From the NCBI RefSeq assembly GCF_023921225.1, contig NZ_CP071527.1:1578501-1642500 (forward strand): DNA of 64,000 nt, given 5' to 3'. The position numbers and the translations under genes were made by a program. The notes below the pieces were generated by a model. The model did no database searches, had not been told where the DNA came from, and saw only the letters and a program-made list of their open reading frames with translations. This document shows positions 47,190 through 56,008 of the stretch, in pieces. Positions within the stretch are counted from its first letter, which is position 1, and each line of letters begins with the position of its first letter. This stretch comes from Legionella lytica (GTDB lineage Bacteria > Pseudomonadota > Gammaproteobacteria > Legionellales > Legionellaceae).

Positions 47190-48182
47190 ATGGATAGACC
47201 ACCTTATAAAATTTTACTCATCGAACCCAATCACAATGTTGCTCGTAGCATTTTAAATTGGTTACAAAACCACGCGGAAGTAACTCATGTATTGGATAGT
47301 GACGACTGCAAAAAGAAAGTGGCGCTGGCCGATTGGGATCTAGTCATTACTGATATGAATTCACCTGAAATGGATGATTTGGATATCACCATTATGGTAA
47401 AAAATGTAAATCCTGAAACTTCATTACTTATCGTTACAGAAGATAAAAAGGTAGACTTTATTATTTCCGCCATGCAAAATCATGCGGATGGCTTATTTTT
47501 TAAACCATTACAAGAAAAAGAATTTGTTTCTAAGGTGTTAACACTAGCAGAAGAGTCGAGAAACAGGCGTTTTAAAAGCAAAAAAATAGTCCTTGCAATA
47601 GGAGCTCATCCAGATGATGTAGAGTTTGGTTGTGCTGGTACGTTAGCAAAGCATCGTGCTGACGGAGACTCTCTGAACATTCTCACATTAAGTATGGGTG
47701 AGGTTGGAGGGGATTCATCAATTAGAAAGCAAGAATCACAGAAAGCAGCAGAGATTCAAAATGCACAATTATTCATGGGAAGATTTGTTGATACCGATAT
47801 CAATCATTCGGCGAGTACCATTCAGTTTATTGAGAAAATAGTACAAGAAATACAACCTACTCATATTTATACGCATTCATTTCACGACAGCCATCAAGAT
47901 CATCGGAGTACGTATCAAGCAACGATCACGGCATGCAGAAAAATCCCTAATTTATATTGTTACTTATCTCCCTCAAGTACCGTAGATTTTAAGCCAAATG
48001 TATTTATTAATATTGATCGGTTTATCGAGGCTAAGCTGCTGATCCTTGGCGCTTTTTCAAGCCAATACGACATTCGCCCATATCTTGAGCCGGATTTGAT
48101 CAAAGCAACGGCAAGATACTGGGGACGTTTTAGCAATTACCATTTGGTTGAACCAATGGAAGTGATTAAAGGACATTCATAA
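47190..48182 (+). CDS. Response-regulator receiver fused to PIG-L/LmbE-type deacetylase
   Basis: A 330-aa two-domain protein with no signal peptide. The receiver (about 6-120) has phosphoacceptor D55 (LVITDMNSPEM), T83 and K105 (FFKPLQ), but the usual acidic pair reads E12-P13, so Mg binding may be weakened. The PIG-L domain (about 131-320) has the zinc motifs A139-H-P-D-D-V-E145 and H235-Q-D-H238 plus conserved HSFHD. PIG-L enzymes remove acetyl from N-acetylhexosamines; E. coli YaiS, linked to yaiP/yaiO, is of this family. Here the reaction would occur in the cytoplasm, perhaps on a precursor. No kinase gene is adjacent. Its stop abuts the convergent nadD stop. Confidence 0.88.
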   Translation: MDRPPYKILLIEPNHNVARSILNWLQNHAEVTHVLDSDDCKKKVALADWDLVITDMNSPEMDDLDITIMVKNVNPETSLLIVTEDKKVDFIISAMQNHADGLFFKPLQEKEFVSKVLTLAEESRNRRFKSKKIVLAIGAHPDDVEFGCAGTLAKHRADGDSLNILTLSMGEVGGDSSIRKQESQKAAEIQNAQLFMGRFVDTDINHSASTIQFIEKIVQEIQPTHIYTHSFHDSHQDHRSTYQATITACRKIPNLYCYLSPSSTVDFKPNVFINIDRFIEAKLLILGAFSSQYDIRPYLEPDLIKATARYWGRFSNYHLVEPMEVIKGHS

Positions 48183-48830
48183 TTACTGCTGTTTTACCTG
48201 ATATAATCGTTTATTCTTAATGTATTGATACACCTCTTTAGGTATTTTGCAGTCTACATTATTTCCATTTTTAATCTCTTCACGAATCATCGTTGAAGAA
48301 ATCTCATAATAACCGGCATCAAACAGATATACGGCACCAGCCTTACTGTTCAGGAAGACTGTTTTTTCTTTACATTGATAATTCTTTAAGAATTGTTGCA
48401 TTAGTTCAGGGATTTGATGTTGAACAAATTCATTACGATTGATAACTAGAATATTCGCTAGAGTAATAAGCTTTTCCCACTCATGCCATTTAGGCAACGA
48501 AATAAAGGCATCATAACCAATAATTAACGTAATTGACGCATCTGAATGTTGGTTTCTAAAGCTTTGTAGCGTTTCAACCATATAGGAGGGACTATCACGT
48601 TCAATTTCACGTAAATCCAATTTAAAATGAGGATTGGCCTTTATAGCTAACTCGATCATTTTGATACGTTGCTCATTACTGGCTAAGGCAGCCGGCTTTA
48701 TTGTTGGAACTTTGCAGGGTAAAAAAAAATAAGTATCAAAGATAAAAGAGGATTGAATGTTTAAACTTGTTTGTAAATGCCCATTATGAATTGGATCAAA
48801 GGTACCACCAAAAATTGCTATATGCTCCAT
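48183..48830 (-). CDS. nadD: Nicotinate-nucleotide adenylyltransferase
   Basis: Makes nicotinic acid adenine dinucleotide in NAD synthesis. The nucleotidyltransferase signature is GGTFDPIHNGH (residues 8-18), with a C-terminal ISSTMIREEI motif. Length 215 aa is normal. It overlaps holA by 13 bases at its 5' end and is the last gene of leuS-lptE-holA-nadD. The usual follower rsfS/rlmH is absent because a convergent gene abuts its stop with no gap. Confidence 0.95.
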   Translation of the reverse strand: MEHIAIFGGTFDPIHNGHLQTSLNIQSSFIFDTYFFLPCKVPTIKPAALASNEQRIKMIELAIKANPHFKLDLREIERDSPSYMVETLQSFRNQHSDASITLIIGYDAFISLPKWHEWEKLITLANILVINRNEFVQHQIPELMQQFLKNYQCKEKTVFLNSKAGAVYLFDAGYYEISSTMIREEIKNGNNVDCKIPKEVYQYIKNKRLYQVKQQ

Positions 48831-49843
48831 GTATCACCTATTAATTTTCCAAGACATAGTGAGAGAGCAAGATTTTCCAGAGCATTCCATATTTGGCTGC
48901 TAAAACTTGATTTAATGCGTTCATCGATTTGGTAACAATATTGGTGTAGCTGTTGGAGTTCGGCTCTATTTAAGCGTTTGCTGGCCGCTTGATAATGGCT
49001 AAAGCGCTGAGGCCATATCTTTAATTGGCTACAGGCAGTTTTAATATCTACTTGTTGCTGTAGTAAATGGGATAGTTGGAGCAGGAGTCTTACTTCTTGA
49101 GCGAGCATCCACAATACTAATGTTGCTTCTGTTTTATTATTTGCCGCATGCCTTAAAATTGGAATAGCCTGTTCAGCATGCCCCAATAAGCAGGCTTCAG
49201 TTAATTCAAACAAATCATGATCACATTGATCGGATAACTGTTCTTGGGCTTGTTGAACACTAATCTTATCATTTGGTGCATAGGTTAAAACCAGTTTTTC
49301 AATGACTTGTGCACAAGCAAGCATGTTGCCTTGCGTGTAATGATGAATTACTTCCGGCACTAGTGGGTCGAAGCTAAATGCATTAGCTTTCAGTTGATTT
49401 GCAATCCAACCCTTCATATTGGCTGGATTTAATGTGTAGGCTACCGAAAGAACTGCTTGCTCGTGTGCGGCAAGCCACTGTAATTGCTTTGCCGGTATAT
49501 TCGGTGCACGGATGATAATAAAACAGCGTGTATTAATTGAGTTTAGATAATTGGTGATAATTTTTTTTCCAGTAGCATCCAGTGATTTTTTATCAAAATA
49601 AATATTTAATAAGATAGCGTCGGAAAATAAAGAGTAGCTATTAGCCTCTTCAAGAACGTTATTCCAGTCATCAGTAGATTGAATGGATATGATTTTTTCA
49701 TCACACTCATAATCTTTTTTAATGGCCGTTTTTATCGTGCTTAATGAATCATCAAGAAGGTAAGTATCCTGCCCAATCAGCATGTAGAATGGAGCAATTT
49801 TTTTTTGTACCTGCTGAGCAAGCATTTGCTGTTTAATTTGCAT
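48818..49843 (-). CDS. holA: DNA polymerase III subunit delta
   Basis: Clamp-loader subunit that opens the beta sliding clamp. Length 341 aa, starting MQIKQQMLAQQVQKKIAPFYMLIGQDTYLL; the segment FYMLIGQDTYLLDDSL is the family N-terminus, with a AAA+-like fold and the C-terminal helical collar. Sequence conservation in this family is low, but the lptE-holA-nadD position makes the call firm. Confidence 0.92.
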   Translation of the reverse strand: MQIKQQMLAQQVQKKIAPFYMLIGQDTYLLDDSLSTIKTAIKKDYECDEKIISIQSTDDWNNVLEEANSYSLFSDAILLNIYFDKKSLDATGKKIITNYLNSINTRCFIIIRAPNIPAKQLQWLAAHEQAVLSVAYTLNPANMKGWIANQLKANAFSFDPLVPEVIHHYTQGNMLACAQVIEKLVLTYAPNDKISVQQAQEQLSDQCDHDLFELTEACLLGHAEQAIPILRHAANNKTEATLVLWMLAQEVRLLLQLSHLLQQQVDIKTACSQLKIWPQRFSHYQAASKRLNRAELQQLHQYCYQIDERIKSSFSSQIWNALENLALSLCLGKLIGDTWSI

Positions 49844-49856
49844 GGTATTTCACTAG

Positions 49857-50378
49857 TTAATTAACAGGCTGAATTCCATTAGTATTTATTTCTACGTCAC
49901 GATGGCTGAGTTGGTTAAGTAGTTGAATGGCCGCGTCTTGCTTCATTTCACTTATTAAAATGGCCTCTTCATCGGTGGAGCCCAGAATACGATCATTGTT
50001 TATAGTGATTTGACGTGTAACCTGAACTTGTTTTGGTACTTTTAGTATTTTTCCCTTACGGGTTTGCAGCATAAACTCAATAAGCAAGGTGACTGTAAAC
50101 TGTCTGGGATTAGTACTCGCTCCCACACTAACAATTTGACGTGAAATAAGCTCTCGGTTGATCACTAACCAGTATTTAGCTAGAGCAGGCTCTGATTCCA
50201 CATGAATATTATAACCTTCTAATTGGGCCTGAAGTATCGATATGAGCTCTTTATCGGGTTCTTTAGCAACAATTGCAATATCATTGAGCCAGGTTGGGAT
50301 ATTTACCATACCACGTAAATGAAAGCCGCATGCACAGAGCAGGAGGCTAAGCATTAGTGGTATGAATAGTTTTTTCAT
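49857..50378 (-). CDS. lptE: LPS-assembly lipoprotein LptE
   Basis: Outer-membrane lipoprotein that plugs LptD and delivers LPS to the cell surface. A lipobox is visible in the signal sequence: LLLCAC with acylated C17, followed by GFHLRG, the conserved start of mature LptE. Length 173 aa is typical. Its ATG overlaps the leuS stop by one base, the standard leuS-lptE-holA arrangement. Confidence 0.94.
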   Translation of the reverse strand: MKKLFIPLMLSLLLCACGFHLRGMVNIPTWLNDIAIVAKEPDKELISILQAQLEGYNIHVESEPALAKYWLVINRELISRQIVSVGASTNPRQFTVTLLIEFMLQTRKGKILKVPKQVQVTRQITINNDRILGSTDEEAILISEMKQDAAIQLLNQLSHRDVEINTNGIQPVN

Positions 50379-52852
50379 TAGGCTACGACCAGGTTAATCA
50401 ATTGTCGGTGAGCTACTACAATCGCTTTTTTAACGGTTTTACCTACGATAAAATCATGAGCATGCACTTTTGCTGCTTCAATTAAAACATCTTCAGCTGA
50501 ATCAACACTTGCCGTAAATTGTGCTCTTAGTTTTCCGTTAACTTGGACCACGAAGTCAACTTCTTCAGTCTTTAATGCGCCTTTATCAACCCGAGGCCAA
50601 TTAGCATCAATAATTGCTTTTTCAAAGCCTAATTGCTGCCATAAATGATGCGTAATATGGGGGGTGATTGGTGCAAGCAAGCGTAATAAAATACTCATGC
50701 TGGAGTGAATAAAGAATTTATCCTCTTCAGTTTCCATAGAGTATGCTGAAATTTCATTAAATAGCTTCATGCAGCCAGAAACAACCGTATTAAATTGGTT
50801 TCGATCATAATCATGAGTTGCTTGGGCAAGGATTTGGTGCACCACATGTCGTGATTTTTTCAAACGGTTATCTGCTTGTTGCCAGTTAACATGTCCGTTA
50901 CCACCAAGGATAATGTCATTAATCTCAACAAACATATTCATGTGTTGGTATGCATAAGCCCAAACACGTTTTAAGAAACGATGGGCTCCTTCAACCCCAG
51001 CATCTGACCATTCGAGTGATTGCTCAGGAGGAGAGGCGAACATAACAAATAAACGCGCTGTATCCGCACCATAAGTGTCAATAAGTTGATTTGGATCAAC
51101 AATATTACCAACAGACTTCGACATTTTATGGCCGTCTTTTAATACCATACCTTGAGTCAACAAGGCTTTAAATGGTTCATCCGAATTTACTAAGCCTTCA
51201 TCGCGCATCAATTTATGGAAAAAGCGAGCATAAAGTAAATGCATTACTGCATGTTCAATTCCACCCACATATTGATCTACAGGAGTCCAATATTTGGCAC
51301 GATCGTCTAACATGGCATTTTCTTGGCCTTTACATGCAAAACGTGCGTAATACCAGGATGACTCAACAAAGGTGTCAAAAGTATCAGTTTCACGGCAAGC
51401 ATCCTGTCCGCATTTGGGGCAGGAGACGTTAACGAATTCTGGACACTGAGCTAAAGGAGATCCTGTGCCAGTAAACGATACATTTTCGGGTAAAACTACA
51501 GGCAAATCAGAATCTGGAACCGGAACAGTACCGCATTGTTCACAGAGAATCATTGGTATTGGTGTACCCCAGTATCTTTGTCTGGAAACACCCCAATCAC
51601 GCAAGCGATAATTAATGGTTGCCTTACCTGCATCATTCTCTTCAAGGAAATCAGTAATTGTTGAAATTGCCGTAGTTGAGTCTATTCCATCAAATTGACC
51701 GGAGTTAATTAAAGTACCTTCACCAGTGTATGCTGATTTTTTAAAATCATGATCCGCATCGCCAGTAGGCTTAATTACTTGCTTGATCGCTAAGTTGTAC
51801 TTTTGTGCAAATTCCCAATCTCTTTGATCATGGGCAGGAACTGACATTACCGCACCAGAGCCGTATTGCATTAATACGAAATTGGCGATCCAAATCGGAA
51901 GTTCTTCACCGGTAATTGGATGAATTGCCGTCATACCTGTTGCAATTCCACGTTTTTCCATGGTTGCTAGTTCAGCTTCAGCCATTTTAGTGCCCTGACA
52001 GCTGGCAATAAAGTCGGTTATTTCTTGGCTATGAATTGCCGCTTCTTTCGCAATAGGGTGATCGCTTGCCACTGCAAGATAGGTAGCCCCCATTAATGTA
52101 TCCGGGCGTGTGGTATAGATTTTTAAACGTTTAGGATAGTTATTTACGTTGAAATGGATTTCTGTTCCTGTTGAACGGCCAATCCAATTACGCTGCATTT
52201 GTTTAACCTGAGCAGGCCATTCATCTAAAGTATCTAATGAGCTCAATAATTCATCAGCATAAGCAGTGATTTTAATAAACCATTGGGAAATTTCTTTTCG
52301 TTCAACTAATGCACCAGAACGCCAACCACGACCATCAACTACTTGTTCATTAGCAAGTACGGTTTGGTCTACCGGATCCCAGTTAACAACCGCATTTTTT
52401 TTGTAGACTAAACCTTTTTCAAATAAGCGTATAAAAAACCATTGTTCCCAACGATAGTATTCAGGAGTACAGGTGCAAATTTCACGGCGCCAATCATAGG
52501 CATTACCTAAGCGTAAAAATTGCTTCTTCATTGATTCTATATTTTGTTTAGTCCATTCTGCAGGATGAATGCCATTTTTAATCGCAGCATTCTCGGCAGG
52601 TAGGCCAAAAGCATCCCAACCAATAGGTTGCAGTACGTTTTTGCCTAAGGCTCGTTGATAACGTGCAATCACATCACCGATGGTGTAATTACGAACGTGC
52701 CCCATGTGTAATGTTCCACTGGGATAGGGAAACATGGATAAACAATAAAATTTCTCTTTGTTTAAATCTTCAGAAACATTGAAAGACTGTTTTTTATGCC
52801 AATACTGTTGAGCTTGTTCCTCAACTTCTTGTGGTATATAGGTATTATCCAT
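50378..52852 (-). CDS. leuS: Leucyl-tRNA synthetase
   Basis: Class Ia synthetase charging tRNA-Leu, 824 aa. The HIGH motif is PYPSGTLHMGH (about 42-52) and KMSKS at about 576-580 (HKMSKSVGN). A CP1 editing domain occupies about 220-415 with the threonine-rich TTRPDTLMGA; a zinc-type CEQCG ... CPKCG segment is present. It starts the leuS-lptE-holA-nadD operon. The 230-bp upstream gap holds two palindromic repeats. Confidence 0.97.
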   Translation of the reverse strand: MDNTYIPQEVEEQAQQYWHKKQSFNVSEDLNKEKFYCLSMFPYPSGTLHMGHVRNYTIGDVIARYQRALGKNVLQPIGWDAFGLPAENAAIKNGIHPAEWTKQNIESMKKQFLRLGNAYDWRREICTCTPEYYRWEQWFFIRLFEKGLVYKKNAVVNWDPVDQTVLANEQVVDGRGWRSGALVERKEISQWFIKITAYADELLSSLDTLDEWPAQVKQMQRNWIGRSTGTEIHFNVNNYPKRLKIYTTRPDTLMGATYLAVASDHPIAKEAAIHSQEITDFIASCQGTKMAEAELATMEKRGIATGMTAIHPITGEELPIWIANFVLMQYGSGAVMSVPAHDQRDWEFAQKYNLAIKQVIKPTGDADHDFKKSAYTGEGTLINSGQFDGIDSTTAISTITDFLEENDAGKATINYRLRDWGVSRQRYWGTPIPMILCEQCGTVPVPDSDLPVVLPENVSFTGTGSPLAQCPEFVNVSCPKCGQDACRETDTFDTFVESSWYYARFACKGQENAMLDDRAKYWTPVDQYVGGIEHAVMHLLYARFFHKLMRDEGLVNSDEPFKALLTQGMVLKDGHKMSKSVGNIVDPNQLIDTYGADTARLFVMFASPPEQSLEWSDAGVEGAHRFLKRVWAYAYQHMNMFVEINDIILGGNGHVNWQQADNRLKKSRHVVHQILAQATHDYDRNQFNTVVSGCMKLFNEISAYSMETEEDKFFIHSSMSILLRLLAPITPHITHHLWQQLGFEKAIIDANWPRVDKGALKTEEVDFVVQVNGKLRAQFTASVDSAEDVLIEAAKVHAHDFIVGKTVKKAIVVAHRQLINLVVA

Positions 52853-53007
52853 GGTTCAACATTATTTAGTAAGTAACTTTAAGATCGCTAAGGATAACTC
52901 CTCTTGTCCTTGCCAGCAATAGAAAATCGGGCTGCTGCATGCATAAAAATTTCTTGACATTTTATAGGCATCACGTTAGGGAGTAGGTAAAAGTAGACAT
53001 AATGTAG

Positions 53008-53033
53008 CCCGTATTAGCGCTGCGTAATACGGG
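53008..53033. repeat. CCCGTATTA-type palindrome upstream of leuS (copy 1)
   Basis: GTAG followed by CCCGTATTA, GCGCTGCG centre, TAATACGGG. Perfect 9-bp arms. It is followed 17 bp later by a second copy, making a tandem pair like REP doublets. Confidence 0.8.
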
Positions 53034-53050
53034 AGTTTGTGGCATAGTCA

Positions 53051-53078
53051 CCCGTATTATTGCTTCGGCTAAGACGGG
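53051..53078. repeat. CCCGTATTA-type palindrome downstream of lnt (copy 2)
   Basis: CCCGTATTA, TTGCTTCGGC centre, TAAGACGGG, with one arm mismatch. It lies just past the lnt stop and may contribute to its termination. Confidence 0.72.
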
Positions 53079-53084
53079 ATACAA

Positions 53085-54617
53085 TTAAGCTTTCTGGCGA
53101 AACCACATTAATAAAGTAAAGGAGAGAAATAGAGCACAAAAGATAAATGCGGGCATTTCACTCCATCTAATCCAGGGAGTCATACCTTCAGCAGGATAAA
53201 TGCTACCTTGCAAAATTCCCGCACTAAAGGGAGGGAGCATTTCAGTTATATCACCATTAGCACTAATTACCGAAGACAACCCATCATTATTCACTACGAC
53301 CTGATAGCGGCCTGTAAGGATGGATAAAATTTGAGCCATTTGCAGTTGCTGGTAACTGGCAAGGGAGTGTCCGAACCATCCATTATCACTAATTGAAACA
53401 ATCCATTGAGCCTCTGGCATTTGCATTCTCAGAAGATAAGGATATGCAATTTCATAGCAAATAAGGCTCGCTATTGGATGATTCGCTACCTTAATTAATG
53501 ACTGATGAATTTTTCCTGGAACTAGATTGGCATCTGGTAAATTAAACCAACGATTTATAGTTTGTAAGGGTTTGGGAATGTATTCTCCAAAAGGCACTAG
53601 CTGCCTTTTTAACACGTTCCCTTTCCCGGTCCCGAGAGTAATGACGGAATTATAGTAATTAGCTTCACTGTCATTCGTGGGTTGCAGTATGCCTAACATA
53701 AGGGCGCTATTAGCTTTTATAGCCTTGTCATTGAGTTTATGTAAATACTTATCTAAATAGCTAGCAGGCAAGGGGAGTGCTGATTCAGGCAAAATAATTA
53801 ATTGTTTACCCAATAGCTTGTTAATTGCTTGCTCATAATATTTTAACAAATTCCAAAACAGCGTTTCATCCCATTTGTCGCGCATGGATAGGTTTGCTTG
53901 AACCCCGCCAATGGTAATAGGGTCTTTTTGCACCTGAGTCCAGTTCACATTTTTCAATGCAAAAGGGCTAAGGATTAGGAGGATAAAAACAATTACATAG
54001 GCATTGCGTTTGTTGGAGCGCTCTTCTTGCACCGTAAGTACTAAAAATGCTGCAATGAAGGCACACATCAAGCTTAAGCCATAAATTCCTAAAACTGGGA
54101 TTAGGTATTTAATCGGTGTATCAATAAGTACGGTTCCTACAAATAACCAAGGAAAACCACTAAATAAAGTTGCTCTCAGGTATTCACTGACGCACCATAA
54201 AACTGCAAAAAGAACAGCAGATAACAATTTACTGTGCTTAAATTCAAGAATATTGAATAAGTAAGCAACTAGTGCAGGGAAGAGTGACAGATACATAATA
54301 AAAATTAAGGTCACTAACCCTGAAAGGAGATAATTTAATTGACCATAGTCATGAATGCTAACAATAACCCACGAAACGCCAAAGCCAAAGAAGCCCACTC
54401 CATAAAAAAAGCCACGATAAAAACTTTGTTTTCTAGAGCAACTTTTTAAACTGGCATATAAAAAAGCCAAACTTAAAATCGTTAATCCCGGCATATGAAA
54501 GGGAGCAAAGCCCAGTGCCGCTATAAGCCCAAGAATGAGAATCAATAGATATTTAATATAGCCAATGCGTATGGAAGTACTTAGTGGAATGGAATTGGCG
54601 AAAGCAGTTTGCTTCAT
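53085..54617 (-). CDS. lnt: Apolipoprotein N-acyltransferase
   Basis: Inner-membrane enzyme that adds the third acyl chain to lipoproteins. About six N-terminal helices (residues 20-215) precede a periplasmic nitrilase domain with the catalytic Glu in ILPESALPLP, the Lys region (the conserved loop LVPFGEYIP follows KRQ) and the nucleophile Cys in SLICYEIAYP. A last helix lies near the C-terminus (FIFCALFLSFTLLMW). Length 510 aa is normal. In E. coli lnt is near leuS too. It appears to have its own transcript. Confidence 0.94.
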   Translation of the reverse strand: MKQTAFANSIPLSTSIRIGYIKYLLILILGLIAALGFAPFHMPGLTILSLAFLYASLKSCSRKQSFYRGFFYGVGFFGFGVSWVIVSIHDYGQLNYLLSGLVTLIFIMYLSLFPALVAYLFNILEFKHSKLLSAVLFAVLWCVSEYLRATLFSGFPWLFVGTVLIDTPIKYLIPVLGIYGLSLMCAFIAAFLVLTVQEERSNKRNAYVIVFILLILSPFALKNVNWTQVQKDPITIGGVQANLSMRDKWDETLFWNLLKYYEQAINKLLGKQLIILPESALPLPASYLDKYLHKLNDKAIKANSALMLGILQPTNDSEANYYNSVITLGTGKGNVLKRQLVPFGEYIPKPLQTINRWFNLPDANLVPGKIHQSLIKVANHPIASLICYEIAYPYLLRMQMPEAQWIVSISDNGWFGHSLASYQQLQMAQILSILTGRYQVVVNNDGLSSVISANGDITEMLPPFSAGILQGSIYPAEGMTPWIRWSEMPAFIFCALFLSFTLLMWFRQKA

Positions 54618-54776
54618 ATGCTGTCATAAAATTGGAAAATCATAAGATAAAGGAGTACTGTTTTCAGGTCAAGAAATTTGAAAAAGCTATTTTGAATATA
54701 GATTAACACAGCTCACTTTGCAATTGACGAGTTTTTGTGTACGATTATCCCCGACTTACAATGGAGAGGGATTTAT

Positions 54777-55865
54777 ATGTACAATGTCATGATTACGGGT
54801 GCAGGGAAAATTGGGAGTTTAATTGCCTGTTTATTAACGGAAAGCGGCTCTTATCAAGTCCATTTAGTCGATGTTGATTTTAATGGGTCTGATGTAAAGC
54901 GATTACTCAGTGCTTTACCCAAAGTAAAAACAGTAGCTTTAGATGTTACTGATGAGCTAGCCACAAAAGCTTATATGGAAAAGAATAATATTGTGGCGGT
55001 TATTTCGAGTTTACCTTATTTCTTAAATACGCATGTTGCCTCAGCAGCTAAAGCAGCTGGAGCCAATTATTTTGACTTAACTGAAGATACATCGGTTACT
55101 GAAGCAGTAAAAGCAATTGCTAAGAATGCTGAAACCGCCTTTGTTCCTCAGTGTGGATTAGCTCCAGGCTTTATTAGTATTGCTGCAAATAGCTTAATGC
55201 AAGAATTTGAAGAGTGTCACCATGTTAAAATGCGTGTAGGTGCATTGCCACAAAATGCAAATAACGCATTGCATTATTCACTAACCTGGTCAACTGACGG
55301 GGTAATCAACGAGTACGGAAATCTTTGCTATGGTATTAAATACGGTAAAGAAGTTACTTTATCTCCCCTAGAAGGTTTAGAAGCAATTCAAATTGATGGC
55401 TGTGAGTATGAGGCATTTAATACTTCGGGTGGTTTAGGAAGTTTGGCAGAATTACATACCGGCAAAGTTCAAACTATGAACTACAAAACAATGCGCTATC
55501 CTGGCCATTGCCAAAAAATGAAATTCTTAATGAATGACTTACGCTTAAATGAAGATAGAGGAACTTTAAAGCGTATTTTAGAAAACTCTATTCCTAAGAC
55601 TTATCAAGATCTTGTTATCGTTTATGTTACTGTTGAAGGTATGAAACGTGGTGAGCTGACTGAAAAGAACTACGTGAAGAAAATATATCCACAAGTCATT
55701 GCAGGATTAGAATGGTCTGCAATTCAAGTAAGTACTGCTTCTGGCGTTTGTGCTGTAGTTGACTTGGTATTAGGACAAGCGAATGAGTACAAAGGCTTAG
55801 TCTATCAAGAAAACTTCCAATTATCGGCAGTATTAGAAAACCGCTTTGGCCGTTATTACGCTTAA
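54777..55865 (+). CDS. Saccharopine dehydrogenase (L-glutamate-forming type)
   Basis: Cytoplasmic NAD(P)-linked enzyme of 362 aa. The N-terminal Rossmann motif is MITGAGKIGSLIACLL; conserved family segments include PYFLNTHVASAAKAAG, NYFDLTEDT and APGFISIAANSL. It belongs to the saccharopine dehydrogenase/LYS9 family, which splits saccharopine to 2-aminoadipate semialdehyde and Glu. The ATG at 54777 is preceded by GAGAGGG; a GTG 42 bases upstream is unlikely. The next gene encodes an ALDH7-type semialdehyde dehydrogenase, so the pair fits lysine degradation. The lysine-ketoglutarate reductase needed first is not in the window. Confidence 0.85.
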   Translation: MYNVMITGAGKIGSLIACLLTESGSYQVHLVDVDFNGSDVKRLLSALPKVKTVALDVTDELATKAYMEKNNIVAVISSLPYFLNTHVASAAKAAGANYFDLTEDTSVTEAVKAIAKNAETAFVPQCGLAPGFISIAANSLMQEFEECHHVKMRVGALPQNANNALHYSLTWSTDGVINEYGNLCYGIKYGKEVTLSPLEGLEAIQIDGCEYEAFNTSGGLGSLAELHTGKVQTMNYKTMRYPGHCQKMKFLMNDLRLNEDRGTLKRILENSIPKTYQDLVIVYVTVEGMKRGELTEKNYVKKIYPQVIAGLEWSAIQVSTASGVCAVVDLVLGQANEYKGLVYQENFQLSAVLENRFGRYYA

Positions 55866-55879
55866 GGCTAATAACGTGA

Positions 55880-55907
55880 CCCGTATTAGTCAAAGTCCTA
55901 ATACGGG
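55880..55907. repeat. CCCGTATTA-type palindrome (first of a pair)
   Basis: CCCGTATTA, GTCAAAGTCC centre, TAATACGGG, perfect arms, 15 bp after the saccharopine dehydrogenase stop. Confidence 0.8.
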
Positions 55908-55922
55908 TATCAGTGCCACAAC

Positions 55923-55953
55923 GCCCTGTATTACAACTTCGTCTAATACGGGC
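55923..55953. repeat. CCCGTATTA-type palindrome (second of a pair)
   Basis: GCCCTGTATTA, centre CAACTTCGTC, TAATACGGGC followed by TAC (the complement of a GTAG head). One arm has an extra base. It lies in opposite orientation to the copy at 55880, so the pair resembles a BIME. Confidence 0.75.
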
Positions 55954-56008
55954 TACAAGTTAAATCAGTCCCATTATCCTATACAAAAGAGTTTTCAAGG
56001 AGTTATAC

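Noticed and set aside
41888..48182. Calling the locus a pgaABCD operon
   Set aside because: There is no PgaB-type exported polysaccharide deacetylase domain and no PgaD; the deacetylase is PIG-L with a receiver domain, and the exporter's barrel is YaiO-like.
53085..54617. Reading the lnt nitrilase domain as a stand-alone carbon-nitrogen hydrolase
   Set aside because: It is preceded in the same frame by about six membrane helices and followed by another, the standard Lnt layout.
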